Notes under the pieces: model-generated
Told to the model about the DNA's origin: nothing
What the model saw: the letters and a program-made list of their open reading frames with translations, nothing else
Databases searched by the model: none
Assembly (NCBI GenBank): GCA_036435485.1
Contig: CM071597.1
Coordinates: 174,450,147 to 174,514,146, forward strand
Length of the DNA: 64,000 bases
Direction: 5' to 3'
Source of the DNA: Saposhnikovia divaricata
Lineage: Eukaryota; Streptophyta; Magnoliopsida; Apiales; Apiaceae
Position numbers and translations under genes: made by a program
Shown: positions 24,105 through 36,628 of the stretch, one piece after another
Numbering within the stretch: the stretch's first letter is position 1
Layout of the letters: the number at the start of each line of letters is the position of its first letter

Positions 24105-24644
24105 AGCTCTTCTAGTCTTTACACCAACATCTGGATCACCAACGATTAGCTCAAAAAGATGAGCTCTATTCCAAACAGTCTATCTGGGAAGATTTAGTCT
24201 TGATGATTAGCCTTATTCTTCATTGTGATGTTAAGTATGACTAGTAGATCCTTCATTAACTCCCCCTGAGTTGTTGCCAGGATGATTAGATGAGTGTTCA
24301 GAAGTATGAGTGGTGTTTTCAATATTATCATTATTTTCACCACCATTATTCTGATTAGACTCATCATTGTCATTGTTGTCATTAGCATCAGCAAAAACAT
24401 CAGGTGGACTATCACGATCTGAATCTAGATCTGTCATATCTTCAAAAGATAGCTTTTCAGATGAATCTTCAGTTTGGATACTAGGGAGTTTAGTGTCATC
24501 AAATGTTACATTGACACTTTCCATCATCTTCTGATGTTCAATCAAATACACCACATAAGCTCTTCTTTCATAACCAACAAAAATTGCTTCATGTGTTTTG
24601 GCTTCAAATTTTCCACCTTGATCGTCTCCTTCTTTAAGTACAAA
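24105..24644 (-). pseudogene. pol: SIRE integrase C-terminus and linker
   Basis: The region between the integrase core and RT. It holds the Copia integrase C-terminal block in a broken frame (around 24560-24640), then a frame at 24231-24554 beginning VYLIEHQKMMESVNVTFDD and passing into an acidic D/N-rich linker. Stops and frame changes occur at both ends, so several indels are present. Confidence 0.8.
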
Positions 24645-25811
24645 TCATTTTTCTCCAAATACATGAAAGTATTTGAGTGTTGGTTTCTTTTCATACATGG
24701 ATTCATAGGGTGTTTTCATCAAGTCTTTGTTGATAAGAGTTCGATTCTGAGTATAGCAAGCAGTGTTGACAGCTTCAGCCCAAAAGTACAATGGAAGCCT
24801 TGATTCACTTAACATAGTACGTGCAGCTTCAATCAAGGTTCTATTCTTTCTTTCAACTACCCCATTTTGCTGAGGAGTTCTTGGAGCTGAGTATTGTCTG
24901 GTTATACCCTTTTCAGTACAAAAGTCATTCAGAACTGCATTCTTGAATTCAGTTCCATTGTCTGACCTTATAGCCCTCACTGGATACTTGGAATCCAGCT
25001 CAATTAACTTGATGTGATCAATCACCAGTTGTGGAGTCTCATCTTTAGAATTCAGGAACAAGACCCATGTGTACTTTGAAAAATCATCAACAATCACAAG
25101 AGCATATCTTTTCTTTGACATAGACATCACATTCACTGGACCAAATAGATCCATGTGAAGTAACTGTAAAGGATCAGTTATTGAAGATATATCAGTGCTT
25201 CTGTGAGTTGCCCTTTTTAGTTTGCCTTTTTGACAAGCATCACATAGTCCTTCTTGTGTGAATTCCATAGGGGGTAAACCTCTCACCATTTCCCTCTTAA
25301 CCAAATAATTCATTGTTTTGAAATTTGGATGAGAAAGTTTCTTGTGCCATAGCCAGCTTTCATCTGTGGATGCTTTAGAATAGAAGCAATTGATTTCTTC
25401 AGTGCTTCTAGTGTTCATGTTGGCTACATACAAGTTTCCTTTTCTGACTCCCGTCAGAGATGGTTGTTTACTTCTTTTGTGTGAAATCAGACAATTCTTT
25501 TTGTTAAAGTAGACTTCAAATCCCTTGTCACAGAATTGACTGATGCTGAGCAAATTATGCTCAAGTCCTTTTACAAAGGACACTTCTTCAATGATAACAT
25601 TTCTAGCTTCAAGTCTGCCATATCCATCAGTTCTACCTTTACTGTTATCTCCAAAGGTAACTACTGGGCCGGCCTTCTCCACCACATTTGTCAGCAGGGT
25701 TCTGTCTCCAGTCATATGCCTTGAACATCCACTGTCCAAGATCCAGGTTACTCGTTCAACCTGTTCAATACCCTGCAATGACAAATGGATTAAACCTTCT
25801 TCGGGACCCAA
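24645..25811 (-). pseudogene. pol: SIRE protease, GAG-pre-integrase and integrase core
   Basis: 388 codons. The protease signature WILDSGCSRHMTGDRTLL lies near residue 25. The zinc-binding pre-integrase has H and C ligands in HKKLSHPNFKTMN and CDACQKGK (about 155-200). The integrase core has the three acidic residues in HMDLFGPV, SDNGTEF and NGVVERKNRTLIEA (about 218-325). The frame ends at KYFHVFGEK, just before a stop. This segment is intact, but gag and RT lie in other frames. Confidence 0.93.
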
Positions 25812-27190
25812 ATTTGATTGGGTCCTGCGGATTTAAAGTATTGACCTTTATCAGGCAAAACAACATTTTTAATTTTAACCTCTTTAGTCAATAAACATTT
25901 AACCTTATAAACAGATTTGAAAATCTTTTGTTTTATCTTGGGTATCCATGTTTCTTTAGCAGCAATAATACTTGTGTCATTGACTGGACATTTGACCTGG
26001 TAAACATTCTTGGTAACCCTTTGTTTAGTCTTAGGTATAAATGTCTCTCTCCTAACTTGAGGAGGAAAAGCAGTCTTTGATCGAACATTATTGTTCCTGT
26101 TCATATGCTGTCGAGGAGCAGTCTGTTTATCACATGCATAACTACCATTAAAATAAGCACGCATACTATTAAAAGCACAAGACATACAATTGATAACACC
26201 ACATGCTTTATGATTAGAATCAATGATAGGCATGGTACTCATGTTAGACATGTTATGTTTCTACTTCAACTTATTACCACCTAATCCAGTCTTAGAAGAA
26301 CTAGTTGTTTCAACAACTTTGACTGGCACTTTAGGTACATCTTTCTTGGATGAAACATTCTTTGGATTAGTGTCCTCAACAGATTTAGCCTTAACAAAGA
26401 CTGTGACATCTTTCTTGGATGAAACATTCTTTTGGATTAGCGTTCTTAACAGATTTATCCTTAACAAAGACTGTGCCATTTGCACTGTCCTCATTTCTCA
26501 TTTCTTCCTGGATAATCATAGAAAGAATATCTGGTGGTCCAGCATCAAATTGTTTAAATAGAGGTTCTTTAACATTCTTGAGCACATGTGGTATTCCCCT
26601 TTCTTTAGCACTAACAAGGTTAGGGGAATTTATGCCCAATGATCCAACAGCTTCATTGTAACCATACCCTATACCTGCTATTCGTTCTACGGATTGTTTG
26701 TTAAAAAACTCTTTGGAAACTTTAACAGAATTATAACAAGCCCTGACCTGTGTTTCAAGCTCAGTAATTCTAGCCATTTGTTTGCCTACAACTTCTAGAA
26801 TAGATTTCTCCTTTTTATAAAGCATTGTTATTTCATCTCTTTGTTGATCTTGATTAACATGCACCTTTTTCAATTCTGACACTTCATTGCCAAGTTTAGT
26901 GCTTAGCAGATCTAGTCTATTATATCCAGTTTGTGCATTATCTAAGGAATTATATAGACTACGAATCAATTCAGTGTCAATAACAATTACCGGTTTGTTA
27001 TGATGATCAGATGCTTCATCATTTGCCACCAGCGCAAGATTTCCATATTCTTCATCTTCGCTGTCCGTGTCATCCCAACTCTTACCAGCCGCAACATAGG
27101 CTTTTCCAGGTTTCTTCTTCTCAGCAGCAAAGTCTCTTCTTTGAGTTTGCTTGGGTTTCTGACATTCAGTGGCAAGTGCCCCAATTCATT
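25812..27190 (-). pseudogene. gag: SIRE gag C-terminal region, broken
   Basis: The long tail of SIRE Gag after the zinc knuckle. The frame at 27029-26391 has a coiled-coil-like stretch (LRSLYNSLDNAQTGYNRLDL and on). A unit of about 72 bp encoding NPKNVSSKKDV-like peptides is tandemly repeated at 26335-26480; an extra T in one unit shifts the frame. Another frame (26251-25790) has repeated IPKTKQRVTKNVYQVKC-like peptides leading to NQIWVPK before the protease. Several frameshifts. Confidence 0.75.
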
Positions 27191-27993
27191 ACAGTTGAAT
27201 CAACGAATCTTGCTTATGTCAACAGATCCAGTTTTGTATCCTCCCCTGTTACTAGAGGAAGAAGAGCCTCCTCTCTGGAATCTGTTATTTGACTTGAACC
27301 TGTACTTTGGATTTCTTCTGAATCTAAAGTTGCCAAATTGCCTTACCATCAATGCCAGGGATTCATCTTCCAGTTGATCTAGCTCTTCCAATGAGTAAAA
27401 GGCTCCACCATCCTGAGTAGGTGGTGTTTGACCAAGTTCTACTTCAGTCTTTTCCTTGTCTGAGCTGTAAGGTAGAATAACCTTAGCTTCCACTTCCTTA
27501 GGTGCCTCAACTACAAGAGCTGTAGATGAACTTGGCACTCTTCCTTTACCAGAGACCTCCCTCTGCTGTACTTGTTCCAGTTTATAGGTTTTCAGAACAC
27601 CAAACAACCTTTCAAGACCAATCTTATTCAAATCTCTTGATTCTCTGATGGCCGTTATCCTATGTTCAAGATGAGTGGTCATCGTTAACAAAAACATCAT
27701 ATTAATCTCCTTCTGTGTATATTGCTTGCCATGAACTTGCAAGTTGTTGATTATTTTGTTATACCTTTCAAACACTTCCTGAATGCCTTCATTAGGGCCA
27801 GCTCTAAAGTGTTCATACTCAGAGGTGAAAATCCGAAGTCTGTTTTCCCTGACTTCATCAGTTCCTTCATTGATAGTCTCAATAGTTTCCCAACATGTGC
27901 TTTGCAGTTTTACAATTCATCACATGACTGTACATCACAACATCCAGGGAATCTATTTGAATAAGTCTCAAATTCTTATCTAGTCATGCGTCC
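27191..27993 (-). pseudogene. gag: SIRE gag central part with zinc knuckle, broken
   Basis: Gag core of the UBN2 type. After the Copia insertion point the frame would read KEDA, then a TGA at about 27984, then LDKNLRLIQIDSLDVVMYSH. A one-base insertion near 27893 shifts the frame. The open part 27775-27200 has FERYNKIINNLQVHGK, TTHLEHRITAIRES and a G/S/R-rich region. The CCHC knuckle (FNCNELGHL) has its first Cys replaced by a stop near 27198, plus a one-base loss. It is a dead copy. Confidence 0.85.
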
Positions 27994-27998
27994 TCTTT
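27994..27998. repeat. TSD of the plus-strand Copia element, left copy
   Basis: TCTTT directly before TGTTAGTG. It is repeated at 48234-48238 after the 3' LTR, and once more at 29554-29558 after the 5' LTR, where it is part of the duplicated flank. Confidence 0.9.
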
Positions 27999-29553
27999 TG
28001 TTAGTGTAGGTGCCCTAGAGGCAATACATTGGTTCTTTTAATAAACCTTTATGTCATTTTATTATTCAATAAACGTATTTATTATGACTTTAATTACTGC
28101 GATATATTTGTAAGCATAATAAATGTCCTTCGAATCAGGATACACATTGTATAGTTTAAGTACATGACTTGAACTTGAGATTATATAATATATCATATTC
28201 TTAAAGGTCCCTAGTCGAGTATTATTATATAGGACAATAATAATACATAAATAGACTAGTATGTTGTTTGACAGATAACCACATCTCATTGGTTATCAGT
28301 ATGGAGATACTAAAGTCAATACATAGGTACATGTAAGGGTACATGGTACTGGACAGACCCAAAGTGAGATTCTTCATGTTTAATAAAGTCATAAGAAAGA
28401 CTCACAGTGATAATGGTGTAATGATCCTTTGACTTGAGATCATTATATTTCTATACGAGGATTAATGTACTTTGACTACATTAAAAGTTACCTTTGATCG
28501 GGTGATGATAAAAGTGGACATCGGGTATATTATGAGTCGTATGAGAAATATGAATGATAGATAAAGGATTTAACCCTCCTAGAATTAGGAGAGATATTAT
28601 TGGCCTCTTGATTGAGTGAGACTATAAAATGCATGGCCGTGCTCAAATATTGATTTGTTTTAATAGTCTACTCATGGATCAAGTAAACCTGGATTAAATG
28701 TTGAAGAGGATGACGAAATACATGCCTCGAGTTTAATCTATAATATTTGGTTAAAGGGATTATATTACATGGAAACATTTATCACGAAAGGTTTAATTGG
28801 ATCACCAATTATTATTATTACTTGGGTAGCAATGATGTATTACTAGATGCCACTCATTGTTTATAATTTTATTATTGGATATTAAAATTATTGCCAACGT
28901 AAAAATAACCTAAAGGGTTACACAATAAGAACGTTTTAAAAGGAGTTTTTATTTAAATATCAGATTTAAATTAAATAATTAAAATTCGAAATTGATTATG
29001 GAATCAGATTTTGTTTTTAATTAAATGATTATAAATTCGAAATTGGATAAATAATTAATTGAGTTGGACTTAGTTAATTAAATGTTATTTCGAATTTAAT
29101 TCATTAAAAACCCAAATCAGTTTGTTTTAATTGAAGCCCAAGCTGATTAGGGTTAGACCCATCTTTCTCTCTATAAATACATAAAGATGTATTGGTTAGG
29201 GTAACACTTTTGCAAAATCGTTTTTCTTAAAAACCCTAGCTGCTCTATTCTTTGAGAGGCTAGAGAGAGAGAGAGAGAGAGAGAGGCTGATTTTGGCTAG
29301 TACCTGCTCCTTGGATCGTTGGACGATCGAACGTTCGTGTGGACGATTTAGAGACGCGGATCTTGCATCAAGGGCTGCGTGGTGATCACAATCTAGGACC
29401 TCCATCTGTCAACCGAATTCGTAAAGCTTCGTAAAGGTACTGATTCTATTCACCATAATCAGCATGTCTTATACATGGATCCTATGATTAGGGTTTCGGA
29501 TTTTTTATTGTTTTACGATTGTTTTCGCCGCGTTTATGCCCCGAAACCCTTCC
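27999..29553 (+). repeat. 5' LTR of the plus-strand Copia element
   Basis: 1555 bp, starting TGTTAGTGTAGG. The end reads cccttcc where the partner has the canonical cccttca. It pairs with 46682-48233 at roughly 98-99% identity by eye. A TATA-like TCTATAAATA is near 29170, then a GA microsatellite near 29262-29284. It is followed by SIRE gag sequence rather than a PBS. Confidence 0.93.
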
Positions 29554-29691
29554 TCTTTTTCATTAGGAGTAAGAGAAGCAGCAGGCTTTGGAAAAGATGA
29601 TGCAGGTGTTACAACAATTCCTCCAACAATAGATTCAGATACATATTCTTTTGGAATTATAGGTCCGTTCTGTAGAACACCCAAATATTTA
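29554..29691 (-). pseudogene. Duplicated SIRE gag fragment after the 5' LTR
   Basis: 138 bp that match 48234-48371, the SIRE gag flank to the right of the 3' LTR, with two substitutions. On the minus strand it encodes the YLGVLQNGPIIPKEYVSE to SLTPDEK part of gag. In a normal insertion this sequence cannot follow the 5' LTR. The match ends at 29691, where the Copia leader begins (aggggctgatttgg). Confidence 0.9.
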
Positions 29692-30392
29692 AGGGGCTGA
29701 TTTGGTTACGTGTTTACTGTATTTGATGCATGTATGCATGTTCTATGAATCTGCCATGAAATAGTTTCGATATACGTTGATTATAAACTGTTATATCACA
29801 TGTTTGATGAATCGTATGTATCTGATATAGTGATGTTAGCATGTTTGGAATCTGCCATGACTCATATGTATACGATCTGTTTGTATGATGATATAAACTG
29901 TCGGATGGATGCAAACGGATACGATCTGTTTACTGAGATTAGGGTTACGTGTATACTGATACATGTTTCTGGTAACTGGAATTGAGGTCGCATATATGTT
30001 GATATATGCTTCTGGACATGTATTCTGATACATGATTTGCATGTATTTTGATACGTGATTTTGCAAAATTTTCCGCCATCGGGGGGCGCGCGTGTGTAGG
30101 GCTTGTGACAAATTTGGTCTTATGACATATGCTCTATTCATATGATATATTGTGATATATAATAATATGATGATGATGATGTTCTTAAGTGTTAATTGAG
30201 CATGGTGATTGGTTATGGCCTTGAGACCCATAGGTTAGTGGTTTTTATTACTATGGTTTGGTTTTATAAATACTTCTTGCATGTCGTTTTCTTGGTGCTT
30301 TGTAATTGTTCATCTCGAATGTAACTCGAGTTCTTATGTAATTTCATTAGTATAGTTATGTTTTATATTCAATGTAATAAGAAGATCATTGG
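29692..30392 (+). other. Leader of the plus-strand Copia element, first part
   Basis: Non-coding, cut at 30392 by the insertion at 30393-41542 and resumed at 41548. No PBS of the TGGTATCAGAGC type is visible at its start. It contains imperfect repeats such as gatgcatgtatgcatg and variants of gatacgatctgttt. Confidence 0.7.
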
Positions 30393-33300
30393 TGTAACGC
30401 CCCCAAATCCGGGGTCAGGGATTTGGTCGTCACACGGAAAACCTTAATAACAAATCACCTGTTTAATCACATTAAACCATCTGTAGTCATTAATAATTAA
30501 GTTACATCATTTGAGACCCCAACCACCAAGCATCTTTTAGGTTATAGGGCTAGAAACAAGAATCAACTCCTTACTACTAGTATAACTTCGTTGAGAAGTA
30601 CACCAGCAACTAGTACTATATTATGCAAAGTAACATATATATTACACATCAATATACTTACATATAACTTACTCCAGATTTAAACTTTCTAGATCATATC
30701 GTCTTCATAAGGGCATACTGCTCGCTTCATCTAAGCCATGCAGATAACCTCGTCCGGCTACCTTCCACTGAAAAGTTAATATTTGAAAACAAGCAAGAAT
30801 GAGCGAAAGAATTGCTCAGCAAGTTATTACTGATTACTCAATATGAAATCACTTATTTATTGATAATATAATGTCAGTTCTTTTCTATAACAAGATAATA
30901 ATCAATACGTCATCTTAGTATAATATCTCAGGGTAATATAACATTTAAAATCAAGCTCTCAATATAATCTTTCCATTTCCTTTTATACAACAATTTTGTA
31001 TAAAAGTAATATAAAATCAGTTTCCCTTCTTACTGTAAAACAATTCCATCATTTCATACCATTTTCCTTTTTCATTACACAACTCTGAAAACCATTATCA
31101 ATTCTTTCTTTTAAGTTTTGGGGATTTTCACTGTTGCCGAATACGTGAGGCACGATGATCAGTCGTCCTCCGTACCCGTCCCTTTTTACTACCGGTAGAA
31201 GGAATGAAGGCCACCTGCTAACATCATCCCTGGAGGAAGGCCACCTGCTAACATCCTCCCTTGGCATCTTCGTGCCGAATCATATAATGAATGCTAGACT
31301 ATGTCGCACACAGCCCTGACACAGCCTCTTACGCAAGTTTGTTGCTAATCCCCCCTTTTTATCAAAACAGTATTCCATTTATCAACACCATTTCACATTT
31401 CCATTCCCGTATATCATTTTCATTTCCATTTCACATTTCACCTTTCCATTTTCATATCCGTATTATAATCATTTGAAAACATATATACAGGTATATCAAT
31501 TCAAGACATACATTCATTTCACTATGAAATTCCTTAATCAATCTTTTAACAATATTCAATCACCCGTAGAACACTTAGAATATCTAAAGAATAACCATTC
31601 AATAATCCCTTTTTAAATGAATATTATAATTAATATTCATTGAATTAAATAACCATTAAAATAACATTTATCATTTTCATTCCAGACATTTTTAACCAAA
31701 AATGTCTCATTATAACCATCGAAATATCTTTATTATTATTCCGGAACAAAGCGATTTTAAGAAAACATTTTAAAAAAAAAATAAAAATAATATTCATCTA
31801 ATTAAATAAATTTAATTAGACGAATAAGGTTTATTTAATTAGTAGATGCTTCGAGAGGTATCTAATAATTAAATAAACACTAGTTTATTGGTGATGTTGC
31901 CATTAGGTTAATTATTTCGAAATTCTTTCTAAAAACTTTGTCCGGGTTTTCGAAAATATACCTCTCAAGATAACCCCTTCCACTTTTCCATTCATATATC
32001 AATACCTTTAAAATACACCAACTAAAATACTTTACATGTAAGTCCCTTTTAAGAAAAATCTGTAGACATCAACCCTTGTCCCCTTATATAATAAAATATT
32101 TATTAATAACGTCTGAAAGAGTTTAGAACTCAAATATCCTCAATTTACACATAACGATAATATTACAAAATAACTTTAGATAACAACTGATAACATAATA
32201 TCATAAAAATAACCATAATAACAACTGATACCATTCCTTCCCATATCACTTTACTCTTTATAATATATCACTCTCTCCATATCACATATATTTCCAATCA
32301 AACCATTTTACTTAAAAGTAAACAATTTATCAAGATAAGATAGAAGAAATCTTGCAAACATGGACTGAGGTCTTATTCTACACATTTCATATATTTTAAA
32401 ATAAATATACTCTGAACGATAGAGTATGTATAAATAAACTTGCCTCTGGTCCTTAGCACCAGACAGAACAGCGCGAATAAATCCTTGGCGTTTCGCCCAA
32501 GTAGTTCCATGAACTTTACACGACGCCTCGATCCTTCCTTTTTGATACACGTTGCTCCACTTGATCACGCCCTAATGGTACTGTAATTGTTACGAGTACG
32601 TGTCAGTCCCCCCTCGTATCTCGAGTAGACACCACTCGGAATTACCACTAAGTCACCTAAAGTCGTACTATAGTTGTTATCCCTATAACTGACTACTCAA
32701 ATACCAATTAATGCACATAACATATTTAGTCAACTTCACTTAACATATACAATTATAATACTAGTGCCATTCTATGACAAAACTCAGTTTATAAATAATC
32801 CTCAAAACGTATTTAATCCCCGAAACACATAAATCCTTGAATTAACACATAAATCCTCGAAATAAATCACTTAACACATATACACATAAAAAGTTAACAC
32901 CCAAATCATACCTTTAAACCATTGAAATCAAATAAGTTAAATAAATTTAAATGCAGGGGATTTTTAGAAAATTTCGGCATGTAGTATTCGTTTATCGGAC
33001 TATGGGCACAGCCCCTCAATTACAATACAACCCTGTTTTAGCGAAAAAAATAAGCTGCCTCAACTTGCAGCAACATAAAATAAACACATAAGAAGGTATC
33101 CGCCCTGACATGCGGCACATAGCACGTAATGATTTATATTACACTACTACTTACGCTACACCAATGATCGTATTTCTCACGTATTTTAATGATACACGTG
33201 ACAACCAATCATTTATGTTCGTAAGCCCTAGGGAACAACCCCTAGCACTAACTATTACTTACGCTATATTGATGATCACACCACATAAGTATATGAATTA

Positions 33301-35306
33301 TACCCGTGATAGTTAATCATGGATATTCGTAAGCCCTAGGGATCAGTCGAAAAGAATTACACAAGTCCTTTAAATATTGACATTTAAAAACTTGTGATCT
33401 TCTCATAACCCCTAGCACAATTCTAATTATAATAATATTCTAACATTTAACATGTATCACGTATTCCCATACTTACCATTTAGTCAACTCATATAACTCC
33501 ACAAATAATACCAACATTACCAATCCACCAATATCCATAATTCGACTTACATAAGTAAAACCAATATACCTGACCAATAACCATTTAACCATATATAATC
33601 CAACACCAAGTACTTGACAATTATACGTTCAACAAATACTATGACTCGATTTATAACATTTAACACATAAACATTTACAACTTAGTATCACTTATAAATC
33701 ATTTAACCAAGTTTAAAGCACACTAATCAAGCATAAAAAAATATTGTCCACCTTAAGATTCCAAAATCTTACTTCTTTTATAAACCTCTATTGCGAATAT
33801 TTTACTCCAACATTTTTAATAAATCCAAAAATTATTCATAAATCACCAAAATTTATGGACATCTTCCTGGATATCAAATATACTCCTCATAAAAATTTCA
33901 TCACCAAAACCATTCATTAGCCTCTAAACGAATTGGTTTAAAATGGACCAAAGCACAGAAAATTTTTCTCTGCACTACCCTTACTAAAACAGGCGTAATT
34001 CTCGACTCGTTTACTCTTTTGACGCAAGGTTTTCGCGTAAATAAACTAGACTCCAAATAGAACAACTTTCATGAAGACACCACTGCCCAGAACAGAGCAC
34101 AAGTGGTTCGAATTTCACTGGCAAGAACAGGCAGTAGCTGGGAAAATTCCCTGGACAGTTTTTACTCTTAAACAACATTCATCTTTAATTCATCATTTCA
34201 CTAATCCGTCAAGCAATAATACCCTTCTCAAAGACTCCCCAAAATCAGTTATAACATCAATTATAATCAAACATAAACGACCATGGCAAGAACTTAAGGA
34301 TTATGGGTCATACCTCTTAATGAACCAAAGAATAAATCCAAGCCACTATTCATCATCTTCTCCACTCTCATCTCTTCAATTCAACCACCACAGCCTCCAA
34401 TACACACACCCACGCACACACTCGTACACGATTACACACACACACGCGATTATATACACACACATGTATGTATATAGCACTAATCAACACCACACTCAAA
34501 ACCCCCAATTCAATTCCTTCCCCAAATCCCTAATTTTTCCCCCAATCTTATTTCTCTCTCCCCGTTCTATTCTATCTGCTGTGTTTTGATATATTGGGCT
34601 TGGCCCAATACTAATATATCACTCCTACAATTCATTCCGGGCCCAATTAAAACACTACATCTTCACTTTTAAAACTAATAAACAGCTTTATAAATCGAAA
34701 TTAAATAAAATTTCAGAAAATTAAACTTTTCATTTTTAAAATAAAGAATATAAAATTACGAACTCCCGCATATTTTCGAAATATTTTTCGGATCAAAAAT
34801 GAATTAAATATGAATTTTCAATGTTTTGATCCTTTAAATACAATAAAACTCTTAAAATCATTTTAAAATACCGAAACATCCAAATTAATTCACCCAACCA
34901 TTTTAAAAACTAAATAATATTATAAAGATAATATTACAAAAGATTTCATGATTTTTAATTCCTCCGATAATTTTATAAAATTAACAGAGGATCAAAATGC
35001 ATGATTTAAATATATTTAAATCCTAAAAAATATAAATAAAATACATCAGCCTTCACAACTCACACAATCATCATATAAACACATAAACACAACTTCACAT
35101 ACATTCCACCTTCCAACAATAGTCACATAATATAGTTCATAATTATACTGAACCAGACAATAATTAAATAATTCGCTTTTGAAATTCCTTGAACTGGAAT
35201 AATGAACAATAAAATAAAATAAAAAAAATTTCCTCCTCATTTTAGGAAAACATTAATATTCTTAAAATAATACTAAAATCATTTTCTGAAAATTCGGGTT
35301 ATTACA
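30393..35306 (-). repeat. LTR of the LARD-like element (left)
   Basis: 4914 bp. It contains a tandem duplication of gaaggccacctgctaacatc (about 31205-31260). ORFs up to 172 codons (34071-34589) occur but show no known domain. The partner LTR has the same length. Confidence 0.95.
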
Positions 35307-36628
35307 GTCTACCCCCCTTAAAAGGATTCCGTCCACGGAATCAGCTAAGGCCACTACTGGGATTCCTTAACTCTTTCATCATCAATACTTATTTTGCAAA
35401 ACCATCGATAACATCCATGAGAGAGAGCGAACTAATTCTATCAATACGCCACTGATATTCTATTCGTTTTGGGATTCGCTCCTGCTCTTGGCGATTCCGC
35501 TCGAATCTAATTTCTATCAGCGAATTTCGACTTGACCGACCTGGTTGGCATCCCCTTGAAATTCATTAGAGATAACAAGAATCATAGAGCTTTGAAAAGA
35601 TAGTTGTCATATCAAGACAAATGTCATCCACTGGTGACCATAGGATTATGAGTTTTGAAACAAACCTTATTGGAAATAAGAGAATTTACTGAGAGATCAA
35701 CACGATCGTAAGAACTCACGTTGTGTGTCTCTGATAAGACATTACTAAAGGTAATTAGCCTTCTTGTATTTCACAACTCACAAGTGATGGCGTCCCATCA
35801 GACTTCTATCACACAGACAGATAGTCCTTGTGGCCCCTATATGTATAGGGTTGTTCGTCTCAGTGGAAGTTGAGAAGTATGAAAGAAATTCAAAGTCAAG
35901 TCAATAATAATCATCTTCTGACAATTAATTATCAAAGGGACACCTTGGATTAAAATCGAACAATTTCCAAGGCACTATTTCCAAAGAAAAGGATAACCAG
36001 AAAAATACTGGTATTCAACAAACAAGTGGTGCTATAATACCATTGAATTATCAACTATTGAAGAAAAGTGGAAGTTTGAAACAATATCATTTGATAGGGC
36101 TTCGAAAACCTGAAGGTAAGTATAATGAAAGCCCTTGGCACAATTGAAACCAAATATGACTTAACACAAGTATATAAAAAAATAATTTCGAAGAGGAAAT
36201 ATATCCTTTATCACAATTCTCTCTTAGAGAGATGTCAAATAATTCATAGATTGAGGAGGTAATCAAAAAGATTCAACAATGGGGATATTGCCAAGGTCTC
36301 CACAGATGCCTTTTATGTCGGCTCCTCTGACGGATAATCCTTCGATCCCGGAGCTGTTCTTCTCCATGCACACCCAAGGTGCTTGATAACTTACGTCATC
36401 GTCGACTTGTAATAGTCACTACGGATTCAATCATCGACATTAATAATCGCAGGGAGTTCTATTTCAACATATCCTTCAACATATCATTCAAATCTTAACT
36501 TAATCATTGGCACTACACCCGGTAGTCCAACATGAACTCTACATGAGCTCTGACGTTCTCACATAACTATACACACTCTTACTCACTCTCGTTTCTAGTT
36601 TACTATAACCTCAGCTCTGATACCAAAC
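35307..36628 (-). other. Internal region of the LARD-like element, non-coding
   Basis: 1322 bp. In element sense it has the PBS TGGTATCAGAGC (36614-36625), a leader block shared with the gag-only element (35780-35880), and at the far end a perfect 8-bp inverted repeat GATTCCGT-cc-ACGGAATC (near 35325-35342) next to the PPT (35307-35320). There is no ORF with a gag or pol motif in any frame. Confidence 0.88.

Noticed and set aside
31049..31267. Minus-strand ORF with a repeated DVSRWPS peptide
   Set aside because: The repeat comes from the tandem duplication of an LTR segment. There is no supporting start context or homology.
34071..34589. 172-codon ORF, also at 40307-40825, as a conserved gene
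   Set aside because: The two copies are identical only because they lie in near-identical LTRs. The product is low-complexity with H/T/Y runs and has no recognisable domain.
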